The notes under the pieces were generated by a model. The model saw only the letters and a list, made by a program, of their open reading frames with translations, ran no database searches and was not told the origin of the DNA. From Heyndrickxia sporothermodurans (GTDB lineage: Bacteria; Bacillota; Bacilli; Bacillales; Bacillaceae_C): a stretch of 64,000 bases of DNA. The stretch covers positions 310,001-374,000 of the forward strand of contig BORH01000004.1 in NCBI GenBank assembly GCA_018333075.1, in the 5' to 3' direction. How positions within the stretch are numbered: position 1 is the stretch's first letter; the number at the start of each line of letters is the position of its first letter. Shown piece after piece: positions 26,296 through 34,450 of the stretch. The position numbers and the translations under genes are program-made.

Positions 26296-26311
26296 ATCTC
26301 GAATTCGAGAT
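26296..26311 (+). promoter_or_regulatory. MhqR-type operator, first site
   Basis: ATCTCGAATTCGAGAT is a perfect 16-bp palindrome matching what I recall of the B. subtilis MhqR operator core. MhqR is a MarR-family repressor of quinone- and catechol-detoxifying operons. The site sits on the transcription start and the operon behind it carries an MhqO-like dioxygenase and an MhqD-like esterase. No mhqR gene is in this window. Confidence 0.8.
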
Positions 26312-26419
26312 ATTTAAATCCGAAACATTTGGTGATGATTAAGAAATAAATTATACACAAAGGTAAAACCTATTTTCAGATAAGTGAATTTGAGTTATTT
26401 CATTAAAGGAGTGAAAAAC

Positions 26420-27352
26420 ATGTCAAACAAAACAGTAGGCGTTCATCATATAACAGCAATCGTTGGTCATCCTCAAGAAAATGTAGATTTTTACGCTGGG
26501 GTTTTAGGATTGCGCTTAGTAAAGAAAACCGTTAATTTCGATGATCCTGGAACATATCATTTTTATTTTGGTAATGAGGATGGAGAACCAGGGACCATTA
26601 TTACTTTTTTTCCATGGCCAGGAGCAAGGCAAGGAATAATTGGTGATGGTCAAGTAGGGATCACCACTTATGCTATTCCTGAAGGATCAATGGGATTTTG
26701 GGAAAAGAGATTAGAAAGCTATAGTATCCCATTTACAAAAGCGGAACGATTTGGTGAACAGCTTTTAGCATTTAATGACCCACATGGCTTGCATTTAGAG
26801 CTAGTTGAAAGAGAAGCGGGGAACAACAATTCATGGAGCTTTAATGGGGTGACACCAGAAGTTGCAATTAAGGGATTTGGTGGTGCTGTATTATACTCGT
26901 CTCAGCCAAGTGAAACAGCAAAATTATTAGAAAAACTAGGACTTGAAAAAATCAATGAAGATGGAGAATATTCTCGATATCAATCAACAAGTGAGATTGG
27001 AAATATTGTTGATTTGAAATTATCTGTAGCAGGAAGAGGGACAATGGGAGTTGGAACTGTCCATCATATTGCCTGGAGGGCAAAAGATGATCAAGATCAA
27101 TTGAATTGGCAAAAATATGTTCATGATTTAGGGTATGGTGTAACTCCTGTTCAAGATAGAAATTATTTTAACTCCATTTATTTTAGAGAGCATGGAGAAA
27201 TACTTTTTGAAATCGCTACGGATCCTCCTGGATTTGCAATTGATGAAGAAAGAGAAAACCTTGGAAAAGACTTGAAGCTTCCTCCACAGTATGAACAATA
27301 TCGTGAAAAGATAGAGGATATCGTGATTCCAATTGAAATAAGAGAATGTTAA
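26420..27352 (+). CDS. VOC-family ring-cleaving dioxygenase, MhqO/MhqA-like
   Basis: 310 aa, ATG behind AAAGGAGTG; an upstream TTG at 26384 lacks a good ribosome binding site. Two glyoxalase/VOC modules (about 5-130 and 150-290) carry the expected metal ligands: VHHITAI near the N terminus, VHHIAWRA in the second module and a terminal Glu in ILFEIATD. Such enzymes act on quinones or catechols in Bacillus stress operons. A paralogue lies at 47721-48692 behind a related operator. Confidence 0.88.
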   Translation: MSNKTVGVHHITAIVGHPQENVDFYAGVLGLRLVKKTVNFDDPGTYHFYFGNEDGEPGTIITFFPWPGARQGIIGDGQVGITTYAIPEGSMGFWEKRLESYSIPFTKAERFGEQLLAFNDPHGLHLELVEREAGNNNSWSFNGVTPEVAIKGFGGAVLYSSQPSETAKLLEKLGLEKINEDGEYSRYQSTSEIGNIVDLKLSVAGRGTMGVGTVHHIAWRAKDDQDQLNWQKYVHDLGYGVTPVQDRNYFNSIYFREHGEILFEIATDPPGFAIDEERENLGKDLKLPPQYEQYREKIEDIVIPIEIREC

Positions 27353-27451
27353 TAAGGACATTTCTAAAAGTTGTAATTGTCTAACAACCTTATTAAAATC
27401 TAGAGGAATAAGTGAGAATATACAGCTTAATTAAAATTGGAGGGATGTCCT

Positions 27452-28060
27452 TTGATAGCGATCGACCCATCAATGAATGAAGAAAGAGATAATTATAAGC
27501 TACTAATAGGTAGCATTATTCCGAGACCAATTGCTTTTGTTACAACCGTTTCTAAAGATGGAATTGTAAATGGTGCACCCTTTAGTTTTTTTAATATTGT
27601 TTCGTCACAGCCACCTATGATTTCATTAGCGATTCAGCGAAAATCTGGAATCCAAAAGGATACTGCACGAAACATTCTTGAAACGAAGGAATTTGTTGTT
27701 CATATTGTAGATGAAGAAAATGTTGAAATGGTCAATGAAACGGCTGCGAATCTTCCCTCATCACAAAGTGAAATTGAAGCCGCTAAGTTCACAGTTATAC
27801 CAAGTACTAAAGTATCTGTACCTGGTGTTAAAGAAGCGAAAATACGTATGGAATGCAGGTTAGAGCATAGTCTACAACTTGGAGAAAACGATTCACCAGC
27901 TGCTGATTTTATTATAGGAAAAGTTGTTCAATTCCATATAGCTGATCATATTTATGAAGCTGGCAGAATTAATCAAAAGGGTTTAGGAGCGGTAAGTCGA
28001 TTAGCTGGTAATGACTATACGAAAATCGGTGACACATTTGAATTGAAAAGACCAAAATAA
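27452..28060 (+). CDS. Flavin reductase family protein (FMN-binding split barrel)
   Basis: 202 aa from the TTG at 27452, seven bases after GGAGGG; a TTG at 27437 precedes that ribosome binding site and is unlikely. The segment PRPIAFVTTVSKDGIVNGAPFS and the later SRLAGNDYTKIGD end are typical of flavin reductase-like proteins that bind FMN and reduce it, or act as quinone-linked oxidoreductases. It is the second gene of the MhqR-type operon, 100 nt after the dioxygenase gene. Confidence 0.82.
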   Translation: MIAIDPSMNEERDNYKLLIGSIIPRPIAFVTTVSKDGIVNGAPFSFFNIVSSQPPMISLAIQRKSGIQKDTARNILETKEFVVHIVDEENVEMVNETAANLPSSQSEIEAAKFTVIPSTKVSVPGVKEAKIRMECRLEHSLQLGENDSPAADFIIGKVVQFHIADHIYEAGRINQKGLGAVSRLAGNDYTKIGDTFELKRPK

Positions 28061-28076
28061 GGGAGGAATTTTAGTA

Positions 28077-28682
28077 ATGAAACATATTTTTCAAAAAGGA
28101 AACGATCCATCTAAACCAGTTTTCCTGCTATTACATGGAACAGGTGGAACAGAGACGGATCTGTTGCCATTAGCCGGAATGATAGATGAGGATGCTTCAA
28201 TTTTAAGTGTACAAGGCAATGTACTAGAGAATGGTATGCCGCGTTTCTTTAAAAGATTGGCTGAAGGTGTATTTGATGAAGAGGATTTAATTTTTCGTAC
28301 GAAAGAATTGTACGAGTTTCTAGATGAAGCTTCACAGAAATATCAGTTTGATCGTCAGAATATTATTGCGATCGGCTATTCTAATGGAGCTAATATAGCT
28401 GGTAGTTTATTATTTCATTATGAAGATTCTCTTAAAGCAGCGATTTTACATCACCCAATGGTTCCAAGAAGGGGAGTCCAATTACCAGATCTATCTGGAA
28501 AAAAAGTATTTATTGCTGCCGGAACGAATGATCCTATTTGTCCCCCAAGTGAATCAACTGATCTCCAATCATTATTAGAAAATGCCAAAGCAGAAGTGGA
28601 GCTGCACTGGGAAAATAGAGGTCATCAGCTGACGTATGATGAAGTAGAAGCAGCTGCTAAATGGTATAAAAATAATATATAA
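28077..28682 (+). CDS. mhqD: MhqD-like carboxylesterase (alpha/beta hydrolase)
   Basis: 201 aa, ATG behind GGGAGGAA. Alpha/beta hydrolase of the phospholipase/carboxylesterase family: oxyanion segment LLHGTGGTE, nucleophile Ser in GYSNGAN, Asp in GTNDPICPP and His in RGHQLTYDE. The same family member, MhqD, accompanies ring-cleaving dioxygenases in the B. subtilis MhqR regulon. It is 16 nt after the flavin reductase gene and ends the operon. Confidence 0.88.
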   Translation: MKHIFQKGNDPSKPVFLLLHGTGGTETDLLPLAGMIDEDASILSVQGNVLENGMPRFFKRLAEGVFDEEDLIFRTKELYEFLDEASQKYQFDRQNIIAIGYSNGANIAGSLLFHYEDSLKAAILHHPMVPRRGVQLPDLSGKKVFIAAGTNDPICPPSESTDLQSLLENAKAEVELHWENRGHQLTYDEVEAAAKWYKNNI

Positions 28683-28712
28683 CTTTATAAATTCAAGTAA
28701 TGATTGAAAAAA

Positions 28713-28746
28713 GGGGAGGCATTCATATGAATGTACTTCCCTCTTT
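28713..28746. terminator. Bidirectional terminator between mhqD and the DUF2294 gene
   Basis: GGGGAG pairs with CTTCCC around an inner palindrome CATTCATATGAATG; an A-run precedes and CTCTTT follows. It lies between convergent genes. Confidence 0.65.
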
Positions 28747-28754
28747 AACATATG

Positions 28755-29120
28755 TTAATCAAGCTGCTTTTCTAAATTTTTATCCACAATAAACACTTCA
28801 ATTCTTTCTCCTGTTTTTGTACTAATATCACTATGACTAGATAATACTTTGCAATTTGTAAATTTTTCAACAATCGTTTCGAAATTTTGGCTATACATTT
28901 CCCTAAGTACCTGTCTCATCTGTTTGACTAGTTTTTTGCCATATTGATTGTTTACTAGGTGTTTTTCTTCTACTGTAAGCACACCTTTAAAGCGTGCAAT
29001 CACCATGTCATGAACGATATACGTTTTCGTTTCTTGTGGTCCACGACCTATAAGTTCACGCTGGAGTTTAATAAATGCCTCGCTAATTTCCGCTTCCAAT
29101 TTCTTTTTAGATGTAGCCAT
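28755..29120 (-). CDS. DUF2294 domain-containing protein
   Basis: 121 aa from the ATG at 29120, which follows GGAGGTAGTCGAT on the minus strand. A small cytoplasmic alpha/beta protein with no membrane helix or signal. It matches the DUF2294 pattern (EISEAFIKLQRELIGRGP near the N terminus, HDMVIARFKGVLT, a central basic helix). The biochemical role is unknown. It is monocistronic and divergent from the kdp leader. Confidence 0.75.
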   Translation of the reverse strand: MATSKKKLEAEISEAFIKLQRELIGRGPQETKTYIVHDMVIARFKGVLTVEEKHLVNNQYGKKLVKQMRQVLREMYSQNFETIVEKFTNCKVLSSHSDISTKTGERIEVFIVDKNLEKQLD

Positions 29121-29306
29121 ATCGACTACCTCCGTTTCTCTATATATTGGAAATAATATTACGTTTGAGAGAATCAAGTTGTCAATAGTAAATTTTGAAA
29201 ATCTAAAAATATGTAAATTAAAGAGATACGAAGAGCATTATGTAGAAAATAAAGTGAAATAAAGTGAAAATAGCTAATTTTAATGAAATATCAGCTTATC
29301 CTGAGT

Positions 29307-29336
29307 TTTACATTTATCCATCGATGGAAGTAGAAT
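29307..29336 (+). promoter_or_regulatory. Candidate kdp operon promoter
   Basis: TTTACA, 18-nt spacer, TAGAAT, ending about 25 nt before the riboswitch. The spacer contains a 12-bp palindrome TCCATCGATGGA (29317-29328), which could bind a regulator. Hexamers are moderate. Confidence 0.45.
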
Positions 29337-29361
29337 AGTCGTCATAGCATAAATTATATAT

Positions 29362-29526
29362 TTCGGCCTAATCTCAAAGTTGAGAGCGGAGGAACCAATT
29401 AATTGGGGTTAATTCTACAACCTGTAGAAGGGATGAGAGCTTCTCTTTCGCCATCCTACCCGTCAGCTAACTTCGTCGGCTAAAGCGAAGGAGGTCATAA
29501 GACCACCTTATCAAGGTGCTTTTTTT
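29362..29526 (+). promoter_or_regulatory. c-di-AMP (ydaO-type) riboswitch with terminator, kdp leader
   Basis: The hallmark segments GCGGAGGAACCAATT and CCCGTCAGCTAACTTCGTCGGC identify the ydaO motif. P1 can form from 29362-29368 (TTCGGCC) with GGC at 29478-29480 and CGAA at 29486-29489. The terminator is CACCTT (29504-29509), ATC, AAGGTG (29513-29518) and a T-run. An alternative hairpin pairs 29488-29496 with 29501-29509 and shares two bases with P1. Ligand binding should favour P1 and termination. c-di-AMP is a known negative signal for potassium import. Confidence 0.95.
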
Positions 29527-29889
29527 GTTATGCCTTTTACGTAATAAAAAAGGAAACTTGAACGATAAAGTAGGTCTTTTTGTTATGCCTATTTTTTGAA
29601 AAGGATACGTGGAAGACAGAATGCAAAGGAAGTTTCATTGCTTGCTGGGCATTAGGTAGACCATTGTGTACTATTTCTCAATCAGTTGAAAACAAGAAAC
29701 GAAAGCAAAATGCATTCAGGTAGAATGTCTATTTTGTTAAATTTCTTGAAATCAGTGAAGGGGAGGGAGTATATTTTGGTCTATTTTTTGTTGTTAAAAA
29801 TGTCTAGATAAAAAAATTATTGCTGATTGCTTTCTACTTTTTGAACTGCACTCAATTAGTAAAATTCACCTAAATAGAAGGGGAAACCA
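29527..29889. other. Long leader between the riboswitch and the first kdp reading frame
   Basis: No convincing gene or structure. The 14-nt string TTTTTGTTATGCCT occurs twice, at 29522-29535 and 29577-29590, the first copy overlapping the riboswitch T-run. A GGGGAGGG at about 29760 is followed by only an 11-codon frame, which I do not call. Confidence 0.5.
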
Positions 29890-30000
29890 ATGACTACGAT
29901 AGCGATGATTTTTTTACTTGGAGGAAGCTTTTCTCTAATTTTACTTTTTATCTATTGGTGTGACCGAATCATTGAAGGAACGAAAGGAGCAGAAAAATGA
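29890..30000 (+). CDS. 36-residue membrane microprotein upstream of kdpF
   Basis: ATG at 29890 behind AGAAGGGG, encoding a hydrophobic segment (MTTIAMIFLLGGSFSLILLF) followed by IYWCDRIIEGTKGAEK and a TGA. The TGA overlaps the kdpF ATG as ATGA, so both are translated in a coupled way. One membrane helix and a short charged tail containing a Trp-Cys-Asp-Arg motif are visible. I recall small proteins with a similar Cys-Asp-Arg helix end near kdpF in other genomes, but know no established function. A regulatory or assembly subunit of the Kdp complex is possible. Confidence 0.7.
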   Translation: MTTIAMIFLLGGSFSLILLFIYWCDRIIEGTKGAEK

Positions 30001-30074
30001 TAATCGTTTGTCTACTGACTTTGTTGGTTTTTAGTTATTTAATTTATGCTCTCGTTTATCCAGAAAAATTTTAA
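29997..30074 (+). CDS. kdpF: KdpF, small subunit of the KdpFABC potassium ATPase
   Basis: 25 aa: one hydrophobic helix with the family ending YLIYALVYPEKF. KdpF is a lipid-like stabilising subunit of the Kdp complex. The AAAGGAGC ribosome binding site lies inside the preceding small gene, and the start overlaps that gene's stop by 3 nt. kdpA follows 16 nt later. Confidence 0.92.
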   Translation: MIIVCLLTLLVFSYLIYALVYPEKF

Positions 30075-30090
30075 TTAAGGGGATAGTGAT

Positions 30091-31770
30091 ATGGATTTAC
30101 TGCAAATAAGTGTTGTCATTCTATTGCTTTTATTAATAGTAAAACCTTTAGGAACATATATGTATCATGTTTTTTCGAATGAAAGCAATAGAACAGATAA
30201 ACCTTTTAGTTGGGTAGAGAGAGCAATTTACTTTATATGCGGTTTAAAGGTAAGAACACAAATGTCATGGAAAAAATATGCTCTCTCTTTAGTATTGACC
30301 AATATCGTATTTGTTGCAGTTGGTTTTCTTATTTTATTGATACAAGGCTATGTAGCATTGAATCCCAATGGGATTAAAAATATGGAACCGACTCTAGCCT
30401 TTAATACGATTATAAGCTTTATGACCAATACCAATTTACAGCATTATAGCGGGGAATCTGGTTTATCTTATTTTTCTCAAATGACCGTTATTATGATGAT
30501 GATGTTTACGTCTGCAGCGACAGGAATTACGGTTGCTATTGCTTTTATCCGGGGCATTACCTCCAAAGGCTTAACCATTGGAAATTTCTTTGAAGACTTT
30601 ACAAAAGCGATAATCAGAATTCTCTTGCCGATTTCGATTATTATGACAATCGTGTTTGTTGGATTAAAGGTACCACAAACATTTGAGGCAACGATAAAAG
30701 CAAAAACATTGGAGGGAGAAGTTCAAAATATTGCGATTGGACCAATTGCATCATTAGAAACAATTAAACATTTAGGAACCAATGGTGGAGGATATATGGG
30801 TGCCAATTCATCCCATCCATTTGAAAATCCATCGCCAATGACAAATGTATTAGAAATATTAATGATGTGGTGTATTCCAGCTTCGTTAACTTACACATAT
30901 GGAAAATTTGCTAAAAAACAGAAGCAAGGGTGGGTTATCTTTAGCGCAATGTTTATCTTATTTATTGGATTTTTCGCATTAGAGTATTATTCGGAAAGTC
31001 AAGGAAATCCAGTATTGAATACTTTAGGGTTAAATTATGAACAAGGCAGTATGGAGGGGAAGGAAGTTCGATTTGGAATTGCCCAATCAACACTTTTTAC
31101 TACCGTAACGACATCTGCTACGACTGGTACAGTGAATAATATGCATGATACCCTAACACCACTTGGTGGATTGGTTCCACTTGCATTAATGATGCTAAAT
31201 TCAGTGTTTGGTGGAGATGGTGTTGGTTTAGTGAATATGCTTATGTATGCGATCATGGCAGTCTTTATTTGCGGGTTATTAGTTGGGAGAACACCACAGT
31301 TTTTAGGGAAAAAAATAGAAGCGAAGGAAATGAAATTAATTACTATAGCCCTGTTAGCCCACCCATTTATTATTCTTGTTCCTACAGCTGTTTCCTTTAT
31401 TACGGAGTTAGGCAAAGGGGTGATATCCAATCCGGGATTACATGGTATTTCACAGGTTTTGTATGAATTTACTTCCTCAGCAGCAAATAATGGATCTGGA
31501 TATGAAGGGTTAGGAGATAATACTCCTTTTTGGAATATATCTACAGGTATAGTCATGCTACTTGGTCGTTATATTTCAATCATTGCTTTATTAGGTGTAG
31601 CTGGATCATTGGTAAAAAAACAGTGGGTGCCAGAAACCATTGGAACATTTCGAACAGATAATAGCTTATTTACAGGGATTTTAATTGGAGTTGTTCTAAT
31701 TGTTGGAGCACTTACATTTCTACCAGTACTAGCTTTAGGACCAATTGCAGAATATGTGACGATCCGTTAA
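30091..31770 (+). CDS. kdpA: Potassium-transporting ATPase potassium-binding subunit KdpA
   Basis: 559 aa, ATG behind AAGGGGATAG. About ten membrane helices and the four selectivity-filter regions of the channel-like KdpA, including TNTNLQHYSGE, GTNGGGYMGANSSHPFENP and SAANNGSGYEGLGDN. It selects K+ at the outside and passes it to KdpB. Length is normal. Confidence 0.97.
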   Translation: MDLLQISVVILLLLLIVKPLGTYMYHVFSNESNRTDKPFSWVERAIYFICGLKVRTQMSWKKYALSLVLTNIVFVAVGFLILLIQGYVALNPNGIKNMEPTLAFNTIISFMTNTNLQHYSGESGLSYFSQMTVIMMMMFTSAATGITVAIAFIRGITSKGLTIGNFFEDFTKAIIRILLPISIIMTIVFVGLKVPQTFEATIKAKTLEGEVQNIAIGPIASLETIKHLGTNGGGYMGANSSHPFENPSPMTNVLEILMMWCIPASLTYTYGKFAKKQKQGWVIFSAMFILFIGFFALEYYSESQGNPVLNTLGLNYEQGSMEGKEVRFGIAQSTLFTTVTTSATTGTVNNMHDTLTPLGGLVPLALMMLNSVFGGDGVGLVNMLMYAIMAVFICGLLVGRTPQFLGKKIEAKEMKLITIALLAHPFIILVPTAVSFITELGKGVISNPGLHGISQVLYEFTSSAANNGSGYEGLGDNTPFWNISTGIVMLLGRYISIIALLGVAGSLVKKQWVPETIGTFRTDNSLFTGILIGVVLIVGALTFLPVLALGPIAEYVTIR

Positions 31771-31782
31771 GGGGTGTAAAAG

Positions 31783-33813
31783 ATGTTAGAGATGAATAAA
31801 AATAAGTTAAATAAATCGATGATGGCACATGCCATAAAGGAGAGCTTGATAAAGCTAAATCCAGTTATTATGATGAAAAATCCCGTTATGTTTGTCGTTG
31901 AAGTAGGAACATTCATTGTACTGCTCATGCTGTGTTTCCCAGCTTATTTTCATATTCAAGATTCCTATATTTATAATTTGATTGTTTTTATCGTTTTGTT
32001 TTTTACCATTTTATTTGCTAATTTCGCAGAAGCACTTGCTGAAGGAAGAGGTAAAGCACAGGCAGATAGCTTAAAAAAGACGAAACAAGAAACAATGGCA
32101 AAATTACTTCAAAAAGATGAAACGATCAGAAAGGTATCATCTGTTTCTTTAAAGAAAGGAGACATTGTATTAGTGGAAGCGGGTGATTTTATACCTGGTG
32201 ATGGTGAGATAATTGAGGGATTGGCTTCAATCGATGAGTCAGCGATTACTGGTGAATCCGCTCCAGTAATTAAAGAGGCGGGGGGAGATTTTAATTCCGT
32301 TACAGGTGGAACGAGAGTGATTAGTGATTGGATTATCGTCAAAATCCAAGCAGATCCTGGAGAGACTTTTTTAGATAAAATGATTTCACTTGTCGAAGGA
32401 GCACAAAGACAAAAAACGCCTAATGAAATCGCCTTAAATATTTTATTAATAACGTTGACGACGATTTTCCTTTTAGTTGTTGTAACTCTTTATCCAATTG
32501 CTCAATACGTTGGTGTCCAGTTATCTGTTTCTACATTGGTGGCATTACTCGTCTGCTTAATTCCAACGACAATTGGTGCATTATTATCAGCGATAGGTGT
32601 TGCTGGAATGGATCGTGTAACACGATTTAATGTGTTGGCGATGTCAGGTAAAGCGGTTGAAGTAGCAGGTGATATTAATACAATCATATTAGATAAAACA
32701 GGAACAATCACCTTTGGAAATCGTATGGCCAGTCATTTTGTTCCGGTTGGGGATGTACAGCTGAATGAAGTAGCCCAGATTGCAGGGATTAGTTCAATGA
32801 AGGACGACACTCCTGAAGGAAAATCGGTTATTCAACTCATGCGAAAATTATCCATTTCTCCATTGATGCAAGATTTGGAGGAATGTGAATGGATTGAGTT
32901 TAAAGCAGAAACAAGAATGAGCGGATTAAACTTGAAATCTGGAGGGAAAATTAGGAAAGGTGCAGTAGATGCAATTAAAAAATGGGTGGTTCAGCAAGGT
33001 GGGAATATTCCTATTGATTTAGATATGAAAAGTAATGAAATTGCTGAAAAAGGAGGGACACCATTAGCAGTAGCTAAGGATAATCAAATTTTGGGGCTAA
33101 TTTATTTTAAGGACACAGTAAAACCAGGAATGAAAGATAGATTTGAAGAATTGAGGAAAATGGGAATTAAAACAATTATGTGTACGGGTGACAATCCGAT
33201 AACAGCAGGTACAATAGCAAAAGAAGCCGGGGTAGATGAGTTTATTGCAGAATCAAAGCCAGAAGATAAAATTCGTGTAATTAAAGAAGAACAACGACAA
33301 GGAAAGCTAGTAGCAATGACAGGTGATGGAACAAATGATGCTCCTGCTCTTGCTCAAGCAGATGTTGGATTAGCGATGAATAGTGGAACAATTGCTGCGA
33401 AGGAAGCAGCCAATATGGTTGATCTTGATTCAGATCCTACGAAAATTATTGAGATCGTGTCTATTGGGAAGCAGTTACTTATGACAAGAGGAGCATTGAC
33501 AACCTTCAGTATTGCTAATGATATTGCAAAATATTTTGCGATTATCCCTGCGATGTTTATGCTCGCTATTCCAAAAATGGATATGTTAAACATTATGAGA
33601 TTGGAATCACCAGCATCCGCAATTCTTTCAGCACTAATTTTTAATGCGATCATCATTCCAATTTTGATTCCTTTAGCAATGAAAGGGGTCAAGTATGTGC
33701 CGATGAAGGCAAGTAAATTATTATCACGAAATCTCTTAATCTATGGGGGTGGTGGTGTGTTGACTCCATTTATTGGGATAAAAATGATTGACTTAGTATT
33801 AAGTTTTATTTGA
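31783..33813 (+). CDS. kdpB: Potassium-transporting P-type ATPase subunit KdpB
   Basis: 676 aa, ATG behind AAGGGGTG. The phosphorylation motif DKTGTIT, the actuator motif TGESAPV, and the hinge [11 protein letters not shown] are intact, as are the KdpB-specific membrane segments ([15 protein letters not shown]). It hydrolyses ATP and moves K+ inward with KdpA. It starts 12 nt after the kdpA stop. Confidence 0.97.
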   Translation: MLEMNKNKLNKSMMAHAIKESLIKLNPVIMMKNPVMFVVEVGTFIVLLMLCFPAYFHIQDSYIYNLIVFIVLFFTILFANFAEALAEGRGKAQADSLKKTKQETMAKLLQKDETIRKVSSVSLKKGDIVLVEAGDFIPGDGEIIEGLASIDESAITGESAPVIKEAGGDFNSVTGGTRVISDWIIVKIQADPGETFLDKMISLVEGAQRQKTPNEIALNILLITLTTIFLLVVVTLYPIAQYVGVQLSVSTLVALLVCLIPTTIGALLSAIGVAGMDRVTRFNVLAMSGKAVEVAGDINTIILDKTGTITFGNRMASHFVPVGDVQLNEVAQIAGISSMKDDTPEGKSVIQLMRKLSISPLMQDLEECEWIEFKAETRMSGLNLKSGGKIRKGAVDAIKKWVVQQGGNIPIDLDMKSNEIAEKGGTPLAVAKDNQILGLIYFKDTVKPGMKDRFEELRKMGIKTIMCTGDNPITAGTIAKEAGVDEFIAESKPEDKIRVIKEEQRQGKLVAMTGDGTNDAPALAQADVGLAMNSGTIAAKEAANMVDLDSDPTKIIEIVSIGKQLLMTRGALTTFSIANDIAKYFAIIPAMFMLAIPKMDMLNIMRLESPASAILSALIFNAIIIPILIPLAMKGVKYVPMKASKLLSRNLLIYGGGGVLTPFIGIKMIDLVLSFI

Positions 33814-33850
33814 GAAAAATTCACTTCATAAAGAAAGGGGCTTAAATTAA

Positions 33851-34408
33851 ATGAAAATGATCCGTTTAGGTTTATTTTTTATTATATTGTGTGGGTTGGT
33901 TTACCCATTAGTAACAACGGGAGCAGCACAATTTATTTTTCCAAGGCAAGCCAATGGAAGTCTTATTTATGATCATGATAACAAGGTAATTGGCTCTGAA
34001 TTGATAGGGCAAAGTTTTATATCCAACCAGTATTTTCACGGTAGAGTCTCTTCCATTGATAATGATGGTGCAGGGAGTGGGTCTAATAACTATGGACCAT
34101 CCAATAAGGAGATGCTTAAGCGAGTGAAGGATTCTATTGAGAAGCTAAAAAAGGAAAACCCAGCCTTGAAAACGAAAGAGATTCCATTAGATTTAATTAC
34201 TAATTCTGGCTCGGGCTTAGACCCAGAAATATCAATTGATGCAGCAATGCTGCAAATTCCTCGAATTTCTAAAGGGACGGGTATATCTGAAAGAAAGCTT
34301 AAACAATTAATCAATCAACAAAAGGAAGGTAGGTCTCTAGGAATTTTCGGCGAATCGAGAGTAAATGTTTTAAAGTTAAATTTAAAATTGAAGGATTTAG
34401 AAGGATAG
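33851..34408 (+). CDS. kdpC: Potassium-transporting ATPase subunit KdpC
   Basis: 185 aa, ATG behind AAAGGGGC. One N-terminal helix anchors an outside domain containing the conserved GSELIGQSF, ASGSGLDPEISIDAA-like stretch (here NSGSGLDPEISIDAAM) and IPRISK. KdpC stabilises the KdpA-KdpB assembly. Length is normal. Confidence 0.96.
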   Translation: MKMIRLGLFFIILCGLVYPLVTTGAAQFIFPRQANGSLIYDHDNKVIGSELIGQSFISNQYFHGRVSSIDNDGAGSGSNNYGPSNKEMLKRVKDSIEKLKKENPALKTKEIPLDLITNSGSGLDPEISIDAAMLQIPRISKGTGISERKLKQLINQQKEGRSLGIFGESRVNVLKLNLKLKDLEG

Positions 34409-34450
34409 AAACTGGCTGACCATTATTGGTCAGCTTCCTATCTATTAGAG

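Noticed and set aside
29760-29820. Leader peptide after GGGGAGGG in the kdp leader
   Set aside because: The frame is only 11 codons, with no regulatory codon run and no nearby attenuator.
31035-31556. 173-codon minus-strand frame inside kdpA
   Set aside because: It is antisense to a well-conserved kdpA reading frame and has Pro/Ser/Thr-rich composition typical of a shadow frame.
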